Shown: piece by piece, positions 41,699 through 52,410 of the stretch
Layout: each line of letters begins with the position of its first letter
Position numbering within the stretch: the first letter of the stretch is position 1
Assembly (NCBI RefSeq): GCF_022539505.1
Contig: NC_061514.1
Coordinates: 217,271,837-217,335,836, forward strand
Direction of reading: 5' to 3'
Origin: Lolium rigidum
Taxonomy: Eukaryota; Streptophyta; Magnoliopsida; Poales; Poaceae
Length of the DNA: 64,000 nt
Notes under the pieces: model-generated
The model's database searches: none
Told to the model about the DNA's origin: nothing
The model's input: the letters and a program-made list of their open reading frames with translations, nothing else
Position numbers and translations under genes: made by a program

Positions 41699-44600
41699 GA
41701 GGCGGGATGATCCCCCCTGTCAAATGTGCACGGGACTTCCGACCACCGACATGTCGCGGCACAGCCCGGAACCGTGGCGTTCGGGAACCGGGTAGCTGAT
41801 TTTGTAGCACGGATCGTGGGGGTTCCGAGGAAGGTGTGGTAAGCCCCCACGCTCTTTTTCTCGAAGGGGTTGGATTTTCCTGCGGATCCGGCTTTGGGAT
41901 CCGGCGAGTTATCATCCTCGTCCATCGCCTCGGAACTGTCCTCCTCCTTGTCCTTGTTCTTGCCCTTGCCTCCTTTGCCGCGTGGGCGGTGCTTCCGGGC
42001 TCGCTTGTATCCTGCCTCCGGGTCGTTCTTGAGGTCGTTGACCCACTTGCAGTTGCGGTTGGTATGAGTGGACTTCCCGTAGCCGGATCCAAGTGGGCCG
42101 AGCGAGGCATGTCTCCGTACTCCTCGTAGGTTTGCGGGGCGCGGGATCCGCCGGCGGTGACCTCGGTGCCATGCTGCGACCCCTGCCGGCTCCGCCTCCA
42201 CGGCCGCGTCCTCTTCCGCCTCCTGAACCTCCGCGTTGGAACGCCATGGCGACCATCTCGGATCCGCCACTCTTCTGGTCATCAGGGTTTTTGCGTTTGT
42301 GGCCGCTATTGTTACCGTTATCACGGTTCTTCTTCTGCTGGTGCAGGGGGATTGCTGTAGCTGCGATGTCACCGCCCGCGTCGTCATCGGCGGCAGTGTG
42401 ATCACTGGCGATGGAGATCATCTCATCCAGAGTCAGTTTGTTGGCGTTAGCCAAACATGTAAGCTTATGCCTCAGCAATCCTCCTCTCTGCAGTCCACCA
42501 ATAAAGGCGTACATGAAAGTGGTGTGATCGACGTTTTCGCACTCGTTCTTGCATGCCAACCATCGTGTGAGGAAGTTTCTTGAGGTTTCTCCCTTCTTCT
42601 GGATACAAGCTTGCGGTGTCGCTTGCTGTGGCAGGTCTTTTGTAGGTGCCCCTGAAGTGTTTCTCAAAAGCGGTCTTCAGGTCGAACCAACAAAAGATGG
42701 AGTTTTTCTCGAGGTCACTGAGCCAGATCCGGGCTGGTCCTACAAGGTACAACTGGAGCATGCGGCAGGCGATATTAGGGGTTCCTCCGGGCAAGGTTAC
42801 TTGCGTTGTAGTAGTCCTCAATCTAGGTATCCGGCCTTTCGGTGCCATCATAATGCTTCAGATTTCCGGGTAGCTTGAGGGAGCTCCTTGGCTTTGGTTC
42901 CTCTCGAATCATTCTGCCAAAGCACTTCGGACCAATGTAGTCAGTTCTGTACTCGTTAAGGCGGTCCCGTGCGTCGCGTGAGCCGTGGCGGGGAGACTTT
43001 GAGCGCGAGCGAGATCTCCGGCCATTGCCTCCGCCTCCACCTCCGCCGCCACCGCTAGGTGGTGGTGAGGGAGACCTGCGAGGTGGGCGGTCTGACTTCT
43101 TGCTTCCGCCGTCTGAATCTCCACGACCTTCCTGGTGCTGGCTCCGGCTCCTGTGGCTGCCTTCGCCTTGGCGCCGGCTGCCCTGGTCATGCCGGCGGGG
43201 CTCCGGGTCACGGCTCCGACGAGGCTCTGGGTCGCGGCTCCTACGAGGTTCGGGATCGCGGTTCCGGCGAGGTTCTGGGCCCCGGTCTTCATTCCGACTC
43301 CTCCTAGGCTCGGGCTCACGAACATTGTTCTGGTTCCGGCGAGGTTCCGGCGAGCGCTCCCTGTTTCTGTTCTTGGCAGCACGTTGTCGCGGATAACAAT
43401 CGCACCGTGCCCTATGGGCCCGGTGTTTCCGGGCTGGACTACGGCGGCGAGGGGGTCGCGGGTAACCGTTGGGCGGAGGAGAGGGGTTGCGGTATCTGTC
43501 TCGTCCGGAGTACATCGCATCCTTTCCCTTTCTTGGATCCGACGGAGGCGTCTGTGATGGGACGGGGATCGGATTTGGGTGTTCCCTGGCCCTTCTTCTG
43601 CGCTCTGAGGATCCGGTGTGTGATTCATCGTCGGGATGCCGATCGGCGCGGGCGTCCTTCTGCGCGGTAGATACACGCTTATCCGGATTGGATTCCAACC
43701 TGCGCGAAGTATCTCGCCTTGCTCGTCGCTGCGCATTGCCGAAGCGACAAGTGTGCGGAGATGGTTGATATCAACTTCTTCGTCCTTCTTCTTCAGCAAT
43801 TCCGCTCGCTTTCAGCATGTTGTCCTTTGGAGTTTCCGGCCGGCCGGTGAACCGCGGGCGTGTTGAAGGCTATCCCGCGAGGCGGAATTGCTTCTCCGAC
43901 AATACGATCAGCCTCCGCCCGCGCGTAGGTCATCTTTACTTCCCACTCAGCCCTCATGCTCTTGACGTGCTCGAGTGTGTTAGTAATCTCGCGGTCCCGT
44001 CTCGTCGAGTTTTCCGGCCAGTGCCGCATGATCTGCCCTTCCTATCTTTAATGCAGCTTCGGTGTCGGCGAGCCTCTTGGCTGTGGCCAGCATCTCCTTT
44101 ACGGCGGTCTCTAGAGCCTCCGGATCCGCGGCGTGGCCCGGAGTTATAGGTGTGTTAAGAACTGCTCGCGCGGCCACCTCTTCTGCTGACAGGATTTCCT
44201 CCGAAGGGGAATCCCTTTGGGGTCGCACCCGAGACATTGGAGATCCTTGTTGGGATGGCTCAGATTGGCTAACTTGGTCTCCAGATCCGGTTTGTCCCAG
44301 CGCTGCTACCGTTGCGAGAACCTGCTTCGGCTGGGCGGAGTTGACTTCAGGCTGATCGCCGAGACCATACTCCTCCAACTTGCGCACGAAGTCATCAGAT
44401 TCCATGGACGGGGTGTCACCGGAAATTGGGCTCAGATTGCCCAAGATCGACTCTTCAACCGGAGCTTCGCTTTCTCCGACAGGCTGAGCCTGACCCGGAT
44501 CTGCGCCGCCTTCCGGTGCCTCTTCCTGCTCGGGACCAGCTCCGACTTCTTGAGGGGCGGTTCCGGCGGTATGGGCCAAGAAGTGTACGAAGTGGCACCT

Positions 44601-44978
44601 CTGCTTTTCTAACACCTGGGAGACCCAGGCGGATCTGCATTGGTCTTCCACCTTTGTTTCCTGCTCAGGGGCGGATTGGGTGGGCTTTGAAATTTTCAGA
44701 TCTAAGGCGGAATCTTCCTTGGGAAGTCCCTGCGTCTCAGATTGGATCTTCGCGACAGCGTCCAGCTCTGCGGCGGTCGCGTCTGCGTTACTTACCAGTG
44801 GGTTTCCGTCGGAATCGACGGTTTCCCCGATGAAGATGTGTATGCCGCCAACTGGGACGATGGAGAGCTTGACGGGGTCGGTTTTAGCCGGAATCCAACA
44901 CTCATCCGGAGGGACGATCGGCAGATTTCCGGCGTAAAGGACACGCCCCACGGCGATGGAGTCGTCGTAGCTTCCCAT
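41699..44978 (-). pseudogene. Gag of element I, multiple frame breaks
   Basis: Start taken at ATG 44978, the first after the primer site (MGSYDDSIAVGRVLYAGNLP). The minus-strand frames 45104-43980, 44029-43793, 43698-42823, 42851-42465, 42667-41912 and 42405-41668 must be joined, so several frameshifts exist. Order: an acidic, Glu/Gln/Pro-rich N-terminus with helical segments; an Arg-rich domain with tandem RDPEPRRS units (about 43185-43300); a Gly run (GGGGGGGGGN) and RS repeats; the gag core with WFDLKTAFEKHFRGTYKRP; and a second Gly/Arg-rich tract (GGGRGRGRGGGAGRG). It is likely nucleic-acid-binding; inactive as it stands. Confidence 0.72.
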
Positions 44979-45016
44979 GGCGGAACCCTCCCGGTTCCGG
45001 CCTCCGGACGCCGCGA

Positions 45017-45036
45017 GCCCCACGGTGGGCGCCAAC
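45017..45036 (-). other. Primer-binding site of element I
   Basis: On the minus strand TTGGCGCCCACCGTGGGG, 6 bases after the LTR end; a common primer site of grass gypsy elements. Confidence 0.75.
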
Positions 45037-45042
45037 CGTCGT

Positions 45043-45596
45043 TGCCTAATCGACGGTACCTCGGAGGAGGGATCCTCACGAGGGGGAGAAGAAGTAGGGG
45101 CCATAGGGCGGAGTGCACACGGGACGGTGGTACGCGAGTTACCCAGCTTCGGAACACCCGCACGATGACAGGGGCCTACCGCCGCTTGTCCGGAATTATC
45201 CGGGCGCTTTCGCGTTGTTACAATGAGTTGTGGTTGTGCCTCTAGGGCTCCCGGGATCCGGCTTATAAAGGCGCACGGATCTAGGGTTTACATGGAGAGT
45301 CCTAGCCGGATTACAGATAGCCTAACTACGGTACAATATCTTGCCGTGCACGCCACGGATCCGCCTTCCATATACATCGTACTGGATCCGGGTTCCTCAT
45401 GGGCCTCCACGGATCCGGGTTACTCCTATGTCGGTACGGATCCGGCTTGCTGATCCTGGGCTGGACTTCTTCCTTCATGATCAACGACAGATCGGGCCGC
45501 CCGATGGGCCACATGCCTCATCACCGTCTGTGGGCCACCCGGGCTTGCCGGATCTAGGCACTGTCGATGGTACACCTATGAAGTATACCCACAACA
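45043..45596 (-). repeat. 5' LTR of element I
   Basis: 554 bases; on the plus strand TGCCTAATCG...CCCACAACA. It contains several ACGGATCCG/CGGATCC repeats (45345-45445). Ends inferred from the primer site on one side and a coding-like fragment on the other. Confidence 0.65.
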
Positions 45597-45918
45597 CCGC
45601 CGCCGCCGGCGGCATCCACAGTACAGGGTAGTTGCCGACCTCGATGTGCGCGAGCATGTTTTCGAGGGTGCGTCTCGGCGCACTCCACCACCGGCGGCAT
45701 TGTTGCACGCGGGAGCAGGGGAAGGTGCGACCTAGGCGGCGAGCTCACGGTCGTAGCTGCGCCGGAAGTAGTCGTTCCGCGCGACGTAGTTGTCGGGGAA
45801 GAAGCGCTGCTCGGCGCGCTGCTCATCGCTGAGGGTGGAGACCACCACGTCGATCTCGGCGTAGTAGGCGTTGCCTCCCACTGGCGGTAGCGGGATCAAG
45901 ACACCCCCCCTCCTCCGC
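45597..45918 (-). pseudogene. Gene-like fragment (YYAEID...FFPDNY / RRWWSAPRRTLE protein)
   Basis: GC-rich minus-strand sequence. One frame reads GGNAYYAEIDVVVSTLSDEQ and FFPDNYVARNDYFRRSYDRE, then a stop; another reads RRWWSAPRRTLENMLAHIE and ends PVLWMPPAAA at the boundary with the LTR of element I. I recall similar stretches from a dispersed family of uncharacterised grass proteins, but cannot name a function. It is bounded by the LTR of I on one side and the Athila LTR of H on the other, so it is a remnant. It could instead be part of an older transposable element. Confidence 0.5.
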
Positions 45919-45972
45919 TGATGGGGCTTATCGTTACGCCGACTTCACACTGTTGGGGAACCCCAAGAGGAA

Positions 45973-47042
45973 TGATGAGGACATCCCTACCACACTACTA
46001 CCTCCGTCATTGCCAAATGAAGATGAAGCTGCTGTGAAGCTCAAGTCCAATGAAGTTCGGATTGGACCTATTACAAGGGCTCGTGCGAAGCTACTTAAAC
46101 AACAGGTGAACTTGTTCCTAAACGATACTTTGATTGATGAGAACTTTATACTGCCTAAGTCCTATTATTTATGTATCATCAGATATGAAGAGGAGACAAG
46201 CATCGCACGAGGAGGAAAGGAGCAGCTAGACGTGAAGATGGACGTGAAGCTGGACATGGAGCTGGACATGAAGATATCCCATGGACGCGCGAGGGAGGAG
46301 CGGGAGTCATGCGCGAGAGGAGAAGCCAAAGTCCAGGCCGGTACAACACCCGATCAGACCGGCCGCCACGCCGGCGCGCCCAGACTCTGGCCCGGTCCGA
46401 CCGGGCGGTCCGCCGGATCCCACCCGGCGCCAACCGGGCGTCCTGCTGATGCCAACCGGCGGGTTTACTACGCGACACGTCCCCCGCCCGGTCAGCACCC
46501 GGTCCCTGGCCCGGTTTGAACCGGCCAGCCCGGTCCCAGGCCCGGTCGACCGGCCCCCAGACCGGCCGTGTCCGAGTCTGTCTCGACCAGATCTATTCTG
46601 GGTCGGTTATTTTCGTACCTTTTCGACCTGAGGTCGTCCCGGAAGCCTATATAAATGCCCAGGACGGCCCCAAAGTTGCTTTAGACCACGTTTAAGATAA
46701 ACCCTAGTTCTTAGTTGTTTGCTCTGCAAAACTATTGAATTCTGTACACCATATTGCTTGATTTGGTGTGGATCTGAAAGTCTTGTGTGATCTGCTGTTC
46801 CATTGGGAATTAGAAGATTGCAACTTACCGCTTCGTGGTCGGCGGTTACGTGCGCAAGTGTGTGGAGTTGCGAATATCTTGCAGGGTTGAGAGCTGTTGC
46901 ATTGGCGACAAGGACCAATCGAGAGATCTCGTTGCGTCATACCAGTTATCATCCACTTCATCATCTGTGATTCTCCGCTGTGTTCATCCCGTGATCATCA
47001 TCCCCACCGTGCTTACTGTGAAGATCGGGCCACCCCTTATCA
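45973..47042 (+). repeat. 5' LTR of C
   Basis: 1070 bases, TGATGAGGACATCCC...CCCCTTATCA. It encodes GPITRARAKLLKQQVNLFL and CIIRYEEETSIARGG, and has GTACCTTTTCGACC, then TATATAAA at 46648-46655, then CCCAGG. Confidence 0.9.
46335..46570 (+). promoter_or_regulatory. CCGG-rich palindromic repeat block in C 5' LTR
   Basis: Repeats of GGCCCGGT, GACCGG and CCGGCC, about 80 bases upstream of TATA. It resembles the E-family block more than the CCGGCAGTGCCGG array of B, although B and C share coding sequence. The counterpart in the 3' LTR is at 61535-61770. Confidence 0.5.
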
Positions 47043-47977
47043 TCTTTGTATCAGATTTCAGTGTTTCCTCGGTAAGCCATCCACAATCCACCCCATAGTT
47101 GAGTTGTGAGTGTTTCCTATCCAGAAAAATCCAAAAATATTAGGGTTAGGGTTTGCCATAACCTTTAGATTGCACTAATTTCGAGTTTTAGTTGCTTTTC
47201 GTAGTTGTTTTTGCGTATCTTTTTCTTCCATCTAGTGTTAGGGTTTGTGTTTTAGCTATCATCTAGTTTTCAGTTTTTGTTACACCGAGTCCACATAGCA
47301 TACAGTGTGTTTGTCCAAACCATAGCCACAACCTTTCGATATAAGTAACTAGGGACTTCCCCAGAAGAGACTAGTTTTACCGCTCGACAGGCTGCTCATT
47401 CGGGTTTTGGTGCTTTGCATTATCTGTTGGCCGTGTTATCAAGGAGTTGTGTCATAAAATAAAAAAATAAAAAAGAGAAAATTGAAAATAAGAAAAAGAG
47501 CTTCATAGCTGCGTGTTATACAAAAAGAAAAATCCAAAAATAAAAGTGAAGTGCTAGTAGAAACAAGTGAAGGCCTAAGTTTTCTTTAACTGCACCCGTA
47601 GTTGAGCAATCTTGTTCCTGTTTCGTTGAGCTTTGCTAGCGTCTCTCTAGTGCATTGCAACCTTTCCTACATATAGTTGCATTGCCACATTTATCGCCTT
47701 GTGTGAGTATCATTGGTTGTCTACGGTCAGCGCCAGAGCTTGTTATTGGTGCAAATAGGTAGCCCACCTACAGCCCCACATATACCCTGCTTTGTCGTGT
47801 GATTTGTTCTTATACCCTTGATATTCGCTTCGCTACATCCGTGCACTAGTTGTCACTACAAGTGGTAAGCAATACTAATTCACTTTGGAGCGGTAAGATT
47901 TCCTTTTCTTATCAGTTTTGAGTGAGTTGTGAGAGTACCACCATATACTTTTGATTTAGTGCACTAACCTACTAACC
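47043..47977 (+). other. Primer site and leader of C
   Basis: TTTGTATCAGATTT after the LTR is a degenerate tRNA-Met-like primer site. The leader matches that of B on the minus strand (30824-31494 and 23847-24113). No gene is seen in it. Confidence 0.7.
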
Positions 47978-49714
47978 ATGTCTGCTAGTGATGAAAAAAT
48001 TGTTAACCAGAAAAACAAGGATGCCGCTGATGTCATGACATGGAGGGAGTATGAAGCTCTTCGTTATGAGATGCGACGTGAATTCTGCACTAAGAATGAT
48101 GAGCTTAGAGGGACGGTCCAAGAGATCTCCCAAAAGCTGGATGCTACTAATGCGACCGTCACCACAATGCGAGATCAAATGACGGATATCCAGCGCAGTC
48201 TTCATGATTTGCAGCTAGTTGTTGGTAATCTCACTCAACAATGGCAACAATAAGACGAAGACGAAGCACAAGATGCTCATCGTGGTGCAGGGCGTGCTAA
48301 CCTCCCTTGTGGGTTTGCTGAACTCGGACGTCCAGGTCGTGGGTTTGAGGAAGAAGATGGATTTGGTAAGCCCAAGTTTTCCATACCCAAGTTTGAAGGA
48401 GGTGCTGATGTTGAAGAATACCTCACTTGGGAGCTGAAGATTGAGAAGTTATGGCGCTTACACAATTACACTGAAGATAGAAAGATCAAGCTTGCTTCTT
48501 CCGAATTTGATGGTTATGCATTGCGTTGGTGGGATAGATTTGTTAGTGCTCGCGAAAAAGATGGTGAGCCGCCTATTATCACATGGAATGCAATGAAGGC
48601 GGTAATGAATGATTGTTTTGTGCCCACTAATTATTTGCGCAATATATTTGATAAGTTGACCCTATTGAGACAAGGTGTGAAGACTGTTGATGAATATTAC
48701 ATGGAGATGGAGATGCTAATGCAGCGTGGTCATGTCAAAGAATCCCTTGAGATGACAATGACTCGTTTTCTCAATGGTTTGAAGTATGATATCAAAGGCA
48801 TCGTTCGTCAGTACAGTTACACCACTATGAATGAGGTGCTACATCATGCAAGAGAAGCTGAATCACAGTTGGCTGACGAAGCTAAGGTTAAAGGCCGTAC
48901 GACGGGAGCTGGGCGCTTCACGCCTCGGGCGCCTCCATCAACGGCGCCAGCGCCATCTACGCGCTCTGCACCTTATTCTACTCCGCCTAGCAAACTGGTC
49001 TCCAATGTGTCCAACACAAAGAAGTCCGAATCTGATGCAAGTATGAGTGGTTCTAGCATGCCTATAGCGCGCAACCGCGATATGAATTGCCATACATGTG
49101 GTGGCAAGGGTCACTTTAGGAGGGATTGTCCTAACCGCAAGGTCATGATTGTTAATGAGGACAATGAGTATGAGACTGGAGATGATGTTGATCCAAATGC
49201 TCCAGAAGATGATGATTATGACAGTGATGCTTATCCGTCTGAAGCTCGCACTATAGTTGTGTCTCAGCGTGCTCTTAATGTGTTTCCTAGTGCATCTACT
49301 CAGCGCTGCAATTTGTTTCAAACAAAGGCTTTAGTTGGTCCTGACAAGGCTTGCAAGGTCATTACTGATGGCGGGAGTTGCCGCAATTTAGCAAGCAAGG
49401 AGTTGTGTACCAAGCTGAAGTTGAAGTATCTACCGCACCCGCATCCATACTATATTCAGTGGTTGAGCGACAATGGTGAGATGAAGGTAAACCACATGGT
49501 GCGTGTTGAATTTGCGATTGGACCGTATAAGGATTCCATTGATTTTGATGTGGTTCCTATGACGGTGTGTCACCTACTATTGGGTCGGCCTTGGCTCTAT
49601 GACCGTTCTGTGCAACACAATGACCGTGCCAATACATATCACTTGGAGTTCAAGGGCAAGAAAATAAACCTACAGCCTATGTCACCACAGCAAATTGTCA
49701 ATGAATCTCGTTAG
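47978..49714 (+). pseudogene. C gag-protease with in-frame stop codons
   Basis: ATG 47978 begins MSASDEKIVNQKNKDAADVM, parallel to B. An in-frame TAA lies at 48251 and a TAG at 49712 where B has CAG, with the frame open between and after them. Domains: coiled-coil N-terminus; gag (YLTWELKIEKLW, YALRWWDRFV, YYMEMEMLMQRGHV); zinc knuckle CHTCGGKGHFRRDC at about 49088-49129; protease TDGGSCRNLASKEL near 49365; LLGRPWLYDRS. It is collinear with B over the whole length. Single-base nonsense changes suggest decay after insertion. Confidence 0.87.
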
Positions 49715-51230
49715 AAAACTGAAGTAAACTTAGAGGATGCTTCTTTAGATAGGCGAGAGAATTGTAATGTCGTGAGTGATATAACGAAAAGTGAGAGAGT
49801 GAATTCCTTAGTCTCATTAGCCACCAAAGAAGACATGAGAGAATTTAGTGAGGATCCTACAGCCATGCCTCTTGTGCTCTTGTACAAGCGTATTTTGGTT
49901 TCTAACGACATGACCCCTCTTCCTCTTGGTGTTTCTAATGTTTTGCAGGAATTTGGCGACGTGTTTCCGGAGGAGGTACCCGCAGGACTACCACCATTGC
50001 GAGGTATTGAGCATCAAATCGACTTGATTCCCGGAGCTTCGCTACCCAATAGGGCACCATATAGAACGAACCCTGAAGAAACGAAGGAGATACAGAAGCA
50101 AGTACAAGCGCTACTCGACAAAGGTTACATCCGCATAAGCCTTAGTCCTTGTGTTGTTCCTGTTATTCTAGTTCCTAAGAAAGATGGTACATTGCGTATG
50201 TGCGTAGATTGTAGAGCAATAAACAACATTACTATTCGATATCGTCATCCTATTCCCCGTTTAGAGGATATGCTAGATGAATTGAGTGGTGCTGCTGTTT
50301 TCTCTAAAATTGATTTGCGTAGTGGTTGTCATCAAATTAGGATGAAAGAAGGGGATGAATGGAAAACAGCCTTTAAAAAAAATTTGGTTTATATGAGTGG
50401 TTAGTAATGCCTTTTGGTTTGACTAATGCACCTAGCACTTTCATGAGACTGATGAACCATGTTTTGCGTGATTTTATTGGCAAGTTTGTGGTTGTGTACT
50501 TTGATGACATATTAATCTACAGCCGCAATGAATTTGATCATACTATACATATTCGACATGTTTTGCAAGTGTTGCGTGATAATAAACTCTATGGTAATCT
50601 TGAGAAGTGCACATTTTGCAAAGATAAGGTCATATTTCTGGGTTATGTTGTCTCTGAGCATGGAGTAGAAGTAGATGTGTCTAAAATTGAAGCTATTCAA
50701 AATTGTCCTACTCCCATGAATGTGAGTCAAGTAAGAAGTTTTCATGGTCTAGCTGGGTTTTATAGAAGATTTGTGCCCAACTTTAGTACTATTACTGCAC
50801 CTTTGAATGATTTGACTAAAAAGGGTGTTATATTTGAGTGAGGCGCAGCCCAATATCATGCTTTTGATGAACTTAAGAGATTGTTAACTTCTGCACCGTT
50901 GCTTGCACTTCCTGATTTCAATAAGCAATTTGAGATTGAATGTGATGCTAGTGGTATTGGAATTGGTGGTGTGTTGATGCAAGAGGGTCGTCCAATTGCA
51001 TATTTTTCGAGAAACTTTCACGGTGCTAAGTTGAACTATCCTATCTATGATAAAGAATTGTATGCTTTAATTAGAGTTCTTGAGGTTTGGCAACATTATT
51101 TGTGGCCAAAAGAATTTATCATACATTCTGATCATGAAGCTTTAAAATACCTGAAAGCTCAGTCTACTTTGCATAAGCGTCTTGCTAAGTGGGTTGAGTT
51201 CATTGAGTCTTTTCCATACATTATTAAGCA
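49715..51230 (+). pseudogene. C pol, RT and start of RNase H
   Basis: The first frame (to 50404) has [20 protein letters not shown] and [21 protein letters not shown] frameshift occurs in an A run at about 50376, then the frame from 50407 has [20 protein letters not shown] and the catalytic YFDDILIYS (about 50497-50523). A TGA at 50839 replaces a Trp codon. RNase H then begins ([33 protein letters not shown]) and is cut by the Helitron after PYIIKH. Confidence 0.87.
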
Positions 51231-51262
51231 CTAGTTGAATGCCCGTGCGTTGCCACGATTCT

Positions 51263-52255
51263 TTCTATTTCTTTTCTCCTCGCACATATTACAGTAGAAA
51301 TTCATATATGTAGGAAAGATAATTATATATAATATTAAAAAGCATACTTGGTAAACAATTATATTCTAAAAACATTAAAGATTCAACTTTGTCTTTTCTG
51401 TAGGGGCTAAAGATATATTTTTGAATTGAAGCATATAAATCAAAAAATGCCAACTCTATATGCACCTCCTTCATGGGACATCACAGGTCAATTGGTCAAG
51501 GCTATGTTGATATTTCTAGAACATGGACATAATCTATTGCTGATCTTCAGAGGTGAAAAACATATTGAAATAAAGTTCAGAATACGCTTATATGCAACAT
51601 GCTTGCAAAACAAAAAAAGGGGGTTGCACAATTATTTATCGCCGTTGCCATGTCCAGATAAGGTCTTCCCGTGGGTGGTGGGATGCCAGTGATCCCATGG
51701 AATCACATGACAGTTGAGAGCGGTCATCGCTACCTGCTCATGTGATTGGTGACGCATGGATATAATGGTTGCATCATATGCCTGATCGAACTTGCTTCCT
51801 CCAAAACAAAATAAAAATAAGAAAAATAAACTGAACTTGCCTCTCTATGCACTGTCTAGTTGGTCCTTTGGGTGATCTAATTGTTGTTGCCAACCTTACC
51901 AAATCAAACAACTGATTCCATCTTACTTCTCACACAATTCTAAAACTAAAACATTATTCGGTTGTACACACATCATACATACTGTTGTCCAGCACATGAG
52001 AACAAAGCAAAAGTAAGTTTTATCTTAGCTGAGCGAATTTCCACAGCAGACACGACTACGTTCAGAGTAGTCCACTTGAAGAAAATGCAGGTTTTTAAAG
52101 AATGTAAACCAAAAATTGCACATCGGTACACTAAAGTTTTATCCATCTTTCCTACATTTAATGTTGGAGCACGCCCATGGTCCATCCTAAAACAGACCTT
52201 CTTCAACTACAAATATAAAAGAATAAAAACTTGAATAAACATGACGAACATAAGT
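51263..52255. other. Helitron interior, no recognisable gene
   Basis: AT-rich; no domain or splice-bounded coding segment seen. Short frames only. Confidence 0.5.
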
Positions 52256-52410
52256 TCAGAAGCTAGACAAGAGATCCCTTTTGTTATTAAGTGTAGAGGG
52301 CACGGGGACCAGGATGAACTCCACATCTGCATTGTCGGGAGGGAGACCGAGGACTTGACGAAATCCCCGCCATGCCGGGTCACCTCCCTCGGACTGCAAT
52401 ACAACGATTG
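52256..52410 (-). pseudogene. Captured exon-like fragment, unknown gene
   Basis: On the minus strand a pyrimidine-containing TTGTATTGCAG acceptor-like sequence precedes codons that read EGGDPAWRGFRQVLGLPPDN, then EFILVPVPSTLNNKRDLLSS and a stop. GC content and codon use are higher than in the surrounding AT-rich DNA, suggesting a terminal coding exon. I do not recognise the protein. Confidence 0.4.

Larger units (their letters stand above)
41137..45596 (-). mobile_element. Tat-like gypsy element I, 5' part (LTR, gag, protease), cut by gap
   Basis: On the minus strand: LTR 45596-45043, primer site, gag with an Arg-rich domain, protease at 41698-41246, then the gap. The protease style (LMDGGASLNIMYPETLERMN) is that of Tat/Retand-like elements. 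RT and the 3' LTR are not present on the other side of the gap. Confidence 0.78.

Noticed and set aside
43025..43560. Plus-strand frames rich in Pro, Gly and Arg
   Set aside because: Mirror of the Arg-rich gag on the minus strand of element I.
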